A stretch of DNA of 64,000 bases from positions 413,278 to 477,277 of the forward strand of contig NZ_CP025544.1 of assembly GCF_003366055.1 (NCBI RefSeq), given 5' to 3'. Below are positions 58,796-64,000 of this stretch, piece after piece. This stretch comes from Candidatus Chromulinivorax destructor (lineage in GTDB: Bacteria > Babelota > Babeliae > Babelales > Chromulinivoraceae). The notes under the pieces are model-generated. The model did not search any database. It was not told the DNA's origin and was given only the letters and a program-made list of their open reading frames with translations. Position 1 is the stretch's first letter, and every line of letters begins with the position of its first letter. A program made the position numbers and the translations under genes.

Positions 58796-60460
58796 ATGAA
58801 AAAAATATCAGTTATATTGGCTATTGGCTTCATATTTTACAGCCCTTCTATATATCTTACAGCAAATGTAGATACTAACAGTTTTTATTTTAACGACGAT
58901 GATGACTTTGATTTTGATGATTTTGGAAGCAGCAGCGATCTTAATATCAGCAAAGATGACCTGCTTAAATATATTCCTCCCGTACAAAAACGCTCAATTA
59001 CAAGCAATACTAACGATTGGGCAAATGCTCTTCTTGCTTTACAACTTTCTGGTAATGAGATTATTTTAAACCAATCATTATACCAACGAACGAATCCAAT
59101 ACGAACTCGAACAATTTTAGATTATCCTTTTGCATTAACCTATGGATTTGATGCGCAAGGTAAAAATATAGCCTCACTTGATTTATATGCTAACATTGCA
59201 TGGCCTAAAAACTTTACACAATCATCACAATTTCTGAGCAGTTATTTAAATACAGAAAATCAAGATATTCTGGATATATTAGACAACATCACTGAACAAT
59301 TCATGATAGAAAATGCACTTGATTTTGGAGAAACATTTGCTCTTTTATCACCAGGTAAAGTTGTTGAAATTCGTGCTGGTGGTCTATTACAAACTCATTT
59401 TTCTCGTGATAAATGGAATATAAACCTTCAGTTACCAGTTCAATATGTAGCACGCGCTTTTTATCTGACTCCAGCAGAAAAAGATCTTTTAATGAATAGC
59501 CCACTTGCTTCATCATTTGAAACTGAAAACAATATTTCAGAATCTCAATTTTATTACGAAAATTTCTTTGTTGATCAGCTGGGTATTGGTGATTTTAAAA
59601 TTAAAGCAATGTACCAAGTCCAACAATCGCCTCATTTTGATGTCAACATTGGTGGATTCATCATCCTTCCTGTTGCAACTGCTATTCAAAAAGGAGTTAT
59701 TGGCACATGGCTTGAGCAAAATAATAACCGTGCTTATTTAGATTTGCGAACAATCAATCCTGATGGATCAGTTCCATTAACAGGAAAAAATCAAGATGAC
59801 ATTACGAACTTTTTTATGGGTGCAATTAACAAGCTTAACTCAAATATTTTATACCCTCTTCTTGGAAACAATGGTCACGTTGTAACAGCTTTTAGTTGTA
59901 ATACTGACTGGTACTTTGCTCAAAACTGGAAATTTTGTGGAGATTATTCATTTGAAATCCCATTACGCGCTCATGAACAACGCTTCTATAAAGCTGTACA
60001 ATCAAATACTGATTTTGAAAATCAATTTAATACACTTGCAAATAACTATAACACTAGTTTTGATGATTCTGATGCAAATGCCCTTGTGCTTTTTGCGAAT
60101 CAAAAAATTCAAGATATGTTCTTTCCATTTGTATATAACACACTTGTATGGCCTGGCCTTATTGTTAATAGCACCAATCAGTTTGTTGTAAGCCATGATT
60201 ATTGGGGCGTTCAATTTGGAAGTAATTTTTGGTACCAGGCAAAAGAACAAATCACTGCTCCAATTGCTCCTAGAAACTACGATATTTCTGTTGTTCCTGC
60301 ATCAAGTGCAGCTCAAGGAAAAGTCTTTGGTAAATTTAATTATAACTTTGATTGTCAAAACAATTCCTGGTCATTATCAGCATATACTGATATAACTGTA
60401 TGGAATTCTGGCATTGGAAATGATTACACTATTTGCATCAGCTTAGACTGTAAATTTTAA
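58796..60460 (+). CDS. Predicted outer-membrane barrel-like protein, paralogue of the one at 5379
   Basis: About 554 residues from the ATG at 58796 (MKKISVILAIGFIFYSPSIYLTA, a signal peptide); the frame is open to 58736 and a start at 58751 would only lengthen the basic n-region. An acidic stretch follows (DDDDFDFDDFGSSSD). The rest is strand-rich with aromatic-terminated segments, contains LLGNNGHVVTAF as in the GNNGH of the 5379 protein, and ends in Phe (CISLDCKF). Probably an outer-membrane protein of a lineage-specific family. It is the first of an apparent operon with the LeuRS-like protein and recD2. Confidence 0.6.
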   Translation: MKKISVILAIGFIFYSPSIYLTANVDTNSFYFNDDDDFDFDDFGSSSDLNISKDDLLKYIPPVQKRSITSNTNDWANALLALQLSGNEIILNQSLYQRTNPIRTRTILDYPFALTYGFDAQGKNIASLDLYANIAWPKNFTQSSQFLSSYLNTENQDILDILDNITEQFMIENALDFGETFALLSPGKVVEIRAGGLLQTHFSRDKWNINLQLPVQYVARAFYLTPAEKDLLMNSPLASSFETENNISESQFYYENFFVDQLGIGDFKIKAMYQVQQSPHFDVNIGGFIILPVATAIQKGVIGTWLEQNNNRAYLDLRTINPDGSVPLTGKNQDDITNFFMGAINKLNSNILYPLLGNNGHVVTAFSCNTDWYFAQNWKFCGDYSFEIPLRAHEQRFYKAVQSNTDFENQFNTLANNYNTSFDDSDANALVLFANQKIQDMFFPFVYNTLVWPGLIVNSTNQFVVSHDYWGVQFGSNFWYQAKEQITAPIAPRNYDISVVPASSAAQGKVFGKFNYNFDCQNNSWSLSAYTDITVWNSGIGNDYTICISLDCKF

Positions 60461-60483
60461 AAAAATATTTAGGAAATAAAAAC

Positions 60484-61710
60484 ATGAAAAAAGTTTCTAT
60501 TCTTGCTTGCCTTCTTTTTTTACACTCGAGTTACACTCATACAGAAATAAAATTAAATAGCCCTATGCTTCGTATTGCTGACAACTCTGGTAGATTTAAT
60601 GCTTATATTGTTGATATTTTACTGACTCGATCAGATATTATAGCTCTTATTCATGGTAAAAAAGAATGGAACGGTTCAGTTATTAAATTTGCAATGCATG
60701 AAAACAAAAAAATCAGCTTAGATGTTTATTTACGTCGTCCTGAAATTATTTTTGGTGCAACTTTTGTTACAATTTCACCAGACCATGAATCACTCCCATC
60801 TTTTATTACTTCTGATCAAAAAAAATTAGTCGATAACTATCTAGCAACCGTAAAAAATAAATCTTTATATGAACGACAAATGAATTCAACACTTGAAGGT
60901 GTTTTTACAGGTTCTCATGTCATCAATCCTGTAAGTAAAGAACTTTTGCCTGTCTATATCTCTGATTATGCAATTGAATGTTTTGATAGTCGCCATAGTA
61001 AAACACGCATCGGCATCCCAGCACACAATAGTAAAGACTTTGATTTTGCTAAGTTTCATAAACTTCCTATAAAAATTGTAGTTGCACCTCCAGCAAAAGA
61101 AAGTGACTCTACAACGACAACAAATCTTGCTGACAAAGCAAATTCATTAAAAGAAGCATACCTTGGTGAATATAGAGAATGCACTATTGTTAATAGCGGT
61201 CAATTAGACACTTTATCGTTAAAAGATGCTGCAAATAAAGTTATTGAATATATAGAAGCTAACAATTTAGGCAAAGCTCATAAAGAATTTTTAAAATATT
61301 TTTATAATAACCAATATTACTCAATTAAAGATATTGTAAAAATTGAATCAGCTTTACATAAAAATCCAACTCAATCACAAGCTATTATTGATCAAAAAAA
61401 TATTTTACGAACTATATTAGTTTCTGCTCAAGCTGATTTTTTAGAGATCGTAGAAAAATTTATAGTTAACATAAAAAATATAAAGTCTTTAATGATAGCT
61501 TTAATCGAAGAATCATGCACATTGCGAAACAATCCTGATTGCTACCTTTTAAGATGGTGTCATTTTACCAGCGATGAAAGCGAAAAAGATATTTTCCGTC
61601 GTGATATTACAAGCGTAAAACATCTTGCTATTTTTTGTCATGATCTTGTAAATTTTTTAGATGATTTAGCTCATAGTTGTCCAAATGCATTACATAACAT
61701 TTACCAATAA
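60484..61710 (+). CDS. Exported stand-alone leucyl-tRNA synthetase editing-domain (CP1) protein
   Basis: A 408-residue protein: signal peptide (MKKVSILACLLFLHSSYTHT), then ~250 residues that follow LeuRS from just before the editing domain to just after it. Landmarks: EWNGSVIKF (LeuRS WIGRSEGAEI), VYLRRPEIIFGATFV (VFTTRPDTLFGVT), DQKKLVDNYL, EGVFTGSHVINPVSKELLP (TGVFTGAYAINPVNGEKIP), IGIPAHNSKDFDFAKFHKLPI ([20 protein letters not shown]) and EAYLGEYRECTIVNSGQLDTLS (EAYTGEGVLINSGEFDGLS). HIGH, KMSKS and anticodon domains are absent. The universal Asp (D185) is kept, but the Thr-rich loop and first Asp are changed (LRRPEI; N182). The last ~125 residues are a novel helical region. AGGAAAT precedes the ATG; recD2 starts 3 bases after the stop. 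Confidence 0.82.
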   Translation: MKKVSILACLLFLHSSYTHTEIKLNSPMLRIADNSGRFNAYIVDILLTRSDIIALIHGKKEWNGSVIKFAMHENKKISLDVYLRRPEIIFGATFVTISPDHESLPSFITSDQKKLVDNYLATVKNKSLYERQMNSTLEGVFTGSHVINPVSKELLPVYISDYAIECFDSRHSKTRIGIPAHNSKDFDFAKFHKLPIKIVVAPPAKESDSTTTTNLADKANSLKEAYLGEYRECTIVNSGQLDTLSLKDAANKVIEYIEANNLGKAHKEFLKYFYNNQYYSIKDIVKIESALHKNPTQSQAIIDQKNILRTILVSAQADFLEIVEKFIVNIKNIKSLMIALIEESCTLRNNPDCYLLRWCHFTSDESEKDIFRRDITSVKHLAIFCHDLVNFLDDLAHSCPNALHNIYQ

Positions 61711-61713
61711 TTT

Positions 61714-63885
61714 ATGACTGAAGATGAAATATTTGGTCTGATAGACCGTTTCGTATATCAAAACGCTGAAACAGGTTTTGCTATCTTAATTTTAAAAACA
61801 AAAGAAAAGTTGCCGGTGACTGTTACCGGCAACTTTGTTAATATTCACGAAGGCCAAGAACTGTACGTTAAAGGTGCATGGGTTTATAATCAAAAATTTG
61901 GCAAACAGTTTCAATCTACTAGTTACTATTCAAAACTTCCCAACAACATTGCAGGTCTTAAAAAATATCTGGGCTCTGGCCTGATTAAAGGTATTGGAAA
62001 GAGCTATGCAGATAAAATCGTTAATCACTTTAAAGAAAAAACTTTAATGATTATTGATTCGATGCCTCATAGACTTTCTGAAATTCCAGGAATTGGTAGT
62101 AAGCGAGTTGAACAGATTACTCAATCATGGTCAGATCAAAAATATATTGCAGAGATTATGATCTTCTTGCAAGACAAAGGTGTTACGACAACCTACGCAA
62201 CAAAAATTTATAAAAAATACAAAAATAACTCAATTCCTCTTTTAACTGAAGACCCATACCGCCTCATTTATGATATTTGGGGCATTGGTTTTAAAACAGC
62301 AGATATGATAGCGCAAAATCTTGGTTTTGAATTATCATCAGTTAAACGAGTTAAAGCTGGAATTCTTTTTAATCTTCATGAAGCTACAAAACAAGGCCAC
62401 TTGTATCAAGAGCTTTCTACACTGAAAAATAGCACGTTTCATCTTTTAGATTTACATGCTGATCTCCATGCAGCTCAGATGAAACACGCACTGCATCAAC
62501 TCCATGATGAAGAAAAAATTAAATTAATTACCTATAATAATGAACATTTTTTAACAACAACTGCTTTTTATTTTTCAGAGAAAAGTCTTGCAACCAAGAT
62601 TCAAGCAATTGTTGAATATCCATCTCCTCATACTTTCAACATGAACACGTTGTATAAAAAATTACAAGAACATCAACATATTCAACTCAATGAACAACAA
62701 CAACTTGGGGTACTTGGAACTTTTCAACATAAAATATCAGTAATTACTGGTGGGCCTGGAACAGGTAAAACAACCGTAATAAAAGCGCTTTTAACGTTAC
62801 TTGAACAAGAGAACATGCGCTATAAATTGGCAGCTCCGACAGGCCGTGCAGCAAAAAAAATGATGGAAGGAACTGGCAGACCTGCGACGACTATTCATCG
62901 TCTTTTAGAAGTTGACCCTGCAAATATGCAGTTTAAGCATAATGATCAAAATGCGCTTGAAGTTGATTTTTTAATTATTGATGAAGCGTCGATGATCGAT
63001 ATTTTTTTAGCTCTAGCAATTATTAAAGCAACTCCACTGCCTGCACATATTATTTTTATTGGTGACATTCATCAATTACCATCAGTTGGGCCAGGAAACT
63101 TTTTACATGATTTAATTGCAAGCAAGAAAGCTCCAACAACAACGCTCTCACAAATTTTCCGCCAAGCTCAAAACAGCATGATTATCACCAATGCATATAA
63201 AATCAATCAAGGGGAAATGCCTTCAACTGATTTACCTGATTGCAAAAAAGATTTTTATTTTATTAAAGAAGATAATCCAGAAAATGTTATGGGCCACATC
63301 AAAACAATATTACTTGAAAAGCTTCCTCGCCATCATATTAACAGCTCTCAAGCAATTATTTTATCACCTATGCATAAAGGTGCAGTTGGAACGCAGCAAC
63401 TTAATCATGACTTGCAACTGCTATTAAATCCTGAACAAAAAGCATCGTTAACCTATGCTGGAACAACATTTAAACTTCATGATAGAGTCATGCAGATAAA
63501 AAATAATTATGATAAGAAAGTTTTTAATGGCGATGTTGGCGTTATTGATACAATTGATCCAGAAGAAAAAATAGTTTCAATTTCTTTTGATTACACCAAT
63601 GCGGTATATTCTTTTGATGAACTTAATGAACTATCACTTGCGTATGCTTTAACAATTCACAAAAGCCAAGGTTCAGAATACGAAGCAGTTATTATACCAA
63701 TTTTCATGCAACATTTTACACTCTTACAACGCAATCTTATTTATACTGCAATAACACGTGCTAAGAAATTATGTTTCTTTATTGGGCAACCAAAAGCTGT
63801 CGCTATGGCAGTTAAAAATAATAAAACAATTGAACGTCTCAGCTTTTTAAATCGTTTTTTAACTGAAGATATAGCATGTCGATAA
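61714..63885 (+). CDS. recD2: RecD2-type 5'-3' DNA helicase
   Basis: A 723-residue SF1B helicase. An N-terminal OB-like domain (FVYQNAETGFAILILKTKEK) and helix-hairpin-helix repeats (SGLIKGIGKSYADKI, LSEIPGIGSKRVEQI, IWGIGFKTADMIA) precede the motor: Walker A GGPGTGKTT (K352), APTGRAAKK, DEAS (D423-E424), GDIHQLPSVGPG, and C-terminal YALTIHKSQGSEYEAVIIP. RecD2 works without RecBC in DNA repair and fork restart. No ribosome site is apparent; translation is probably coupled to the LeuRS-like gene 3 bases upstream. Confidence 0.93.
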   Translation: MTEDEIFGLIDRFVYQNAETGFAILILKTKEKLPVTVTGNFVNIHEGQELYVKGAWVYNQKFGKQFQSTSYYSKLPNNIAGLKKYLGSGLIKGIGKSYADKIVNHFKEKTLMIIDSMPHRLSEIPGIGSKRVEQITQSWSDQKYIAEIMIFLQDKGVTTTYATKIYKKYKNNSIPLLTEDPYRLIYDIWGIGFKTADMIAQNLGFELSSVKRVKAGILFNLHEATKQGHLYQELSTLKNSTFHLLDLHADLHAAQMKHALHQLHDEEKIKLITYNNEHFLTTTAFYFSEKSLATKIQAIVEYPSPHTFNMNTLYKKLQEHQHIQLNEQQQLGVLGTFQHKISVITGGPGTGKTTVIKALLTLLEQENMRYKLAAPTGRAAKKMMEGTGRPATTIHRLLEVDPANMQFKHNDQNALEVDFLIIDEASMIDIFLALAIIKATPLPAHIIFIGDIHQLPSVGPGNFLHDLIASKKAPTTTLSQIFRQAQNSMIITNAYKINQGEMPSTDLPDCKKDFYFIKEDNPENVMGHIKTILLEKLPRHHINSSQAIILSPMHKGAVGTQQLNHDLQLLLNPEQKASLTYAGTTFKLHDRVMQIKNNYDKKVFNGDVGVIDTIDPEEKIVSISFDYTNAVYSFDELNELSLAYALTIHKSQGSEYEAVIIPIFMQHFTLLQRNLIYTAITRAKKLCFFIGQPKAVAMAVKNNKTIERLSFLNRFLTEDIACR

Positions 63886-64000
63886 AAAAAATAATACAGT
63901 ATGTATGCCTTGCGGTCATAGCAATGCAGTCACCTATACTGGTAAGTAAACAAAATCTATTTACGATTATGATAGACCCTGCTGGAGATGCAAAACATAC
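63876..64000 (+). CDS. Start of a secreted protein (C-terminus outside window)
   Basis: An ATG at 63876, overlapping the recD2 stop, opens a frame to the window edge: MSIKKIIQYVCLAVIAMQSPILV is a signal peptide, followed by FTIMIDPAGDAKHT. The I-x-I-D-P start of the mature domain recalls the first strand of N-acetylmuramoyl-L-alanine amidase type 3 (IxIDPGHGG), but the Gly-His of that motif is not in its usual place, so the assignment is weak. Only ~41 residues are visible. Confidence 0.45.
   Translation, partial: MSIKKIIQYVCLAVIAMQSPILVSKQNLFTIMIDPAGDAKH

Noticed and set aside
1..64000. CRISPR array or cas operon, prompted by the Cas4-like nuclease
   Set aside because: No regularly spaced short repeats and no other cas gene in the window.
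1..64000. Alternative genetic code
   Set aside because: TGA ends several genes exactly at overlaps with the next start (rbfA, troB, atpH), so it is a normal stop.

Overview
The window is AT-rich, gene-dense bacterial chromosome that uses the standard code (TGA is a normal stop). It combines a full Gram-negative-type envelope kit (POTRA outer-membrane assembly protein, PBP1A, MurG, UppS, M23 peptidase, beta-barrels, an inverse-autotransporter-like adhesin) with many signal-peptide proteins of unknown function, secreted ankyrin proteins, a deoxynucleoside kinase for salvage and few biosynthetic genes. This fits a small-genome, host-associated bacterium. My best guess is Candidatus Dependentiae (TM6, Babela-like); that is inference from gene content, not a proven assignment.

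Layout. 1-8.5 kb: POTRA protein (cut by the window edge), gltX, small secreted proteins, an APC permease, a barrel-like protein, then rpsU-rbfA-prepilin peptidase. 8.9-13.7 kb: two copies of a dispersed ~200-bp repeat, then an operon behind a near-perfect sigma70 promoter: FolC-like ligase, AtpI/AtpR-like protein, atpB, and a 317-aa protein made of four fused c-subunit hairpins. 13.7-17 kb: cysK followed by a tandem amplification in which the cysK tail, terminator and a strong leader are repeated upstream of three small secreted proteins. 17-30 kb: a duplicated giant CPBP protease, DciA-like/murG, a secreted repeat protein, PBP1A, rnpB RNA, a PASTA protein and uppS. 30-38.4 kb: three tandem HAD phosphatases, a secreted lipase-like hydrolase and a TroABCD-type metal transporter. 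38.4-44.9 kb: secreted ankyrin protein, M23 peptidase, ferredoxin, metallo-beta-lactamase-fold hydrolase, a PD-(D/E)XK nuclease with an export signal, and a HUH-less Y1-transposase relative. 45.2-47.1 kb: tRNA-Arg(UCU) and a small island (IS200-type transposase, dps, decayed DDE transposase) closed by a 13-bp copy of the tRNA 3' end. 47.2-54.4 kb: zinc peptidase, DUF2207 and LemA genes, the adhesin, and a secreted alpha/beta hydrolase. 54.5-58.5 kb: second ATP-synthase cluster (atpE, two b-type genes, atpH, atpA) behind a deoxynucleoside kinase. 58.7-64 kb: barrel-like protein, an exported protein that is clearly an internal piece of leucyl-tRNA synthetase centred on its editing domain, recD2, and the start of another secreted protein.

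The most striking items are the exported stand-alone LeuRS editing-domain protein (60484-61710) and the split ATP synthase that encodes both an ordinary c subunit with a sodium-type site and a four-hairpin fused c subunit in which one hairpin has lost its carboxylate. Others are the MITE-like repeat family (eight copies or half copies), the tandem leader/secreted-protein cassette, and the Y1-transposase relative lacking its catalytic residues.
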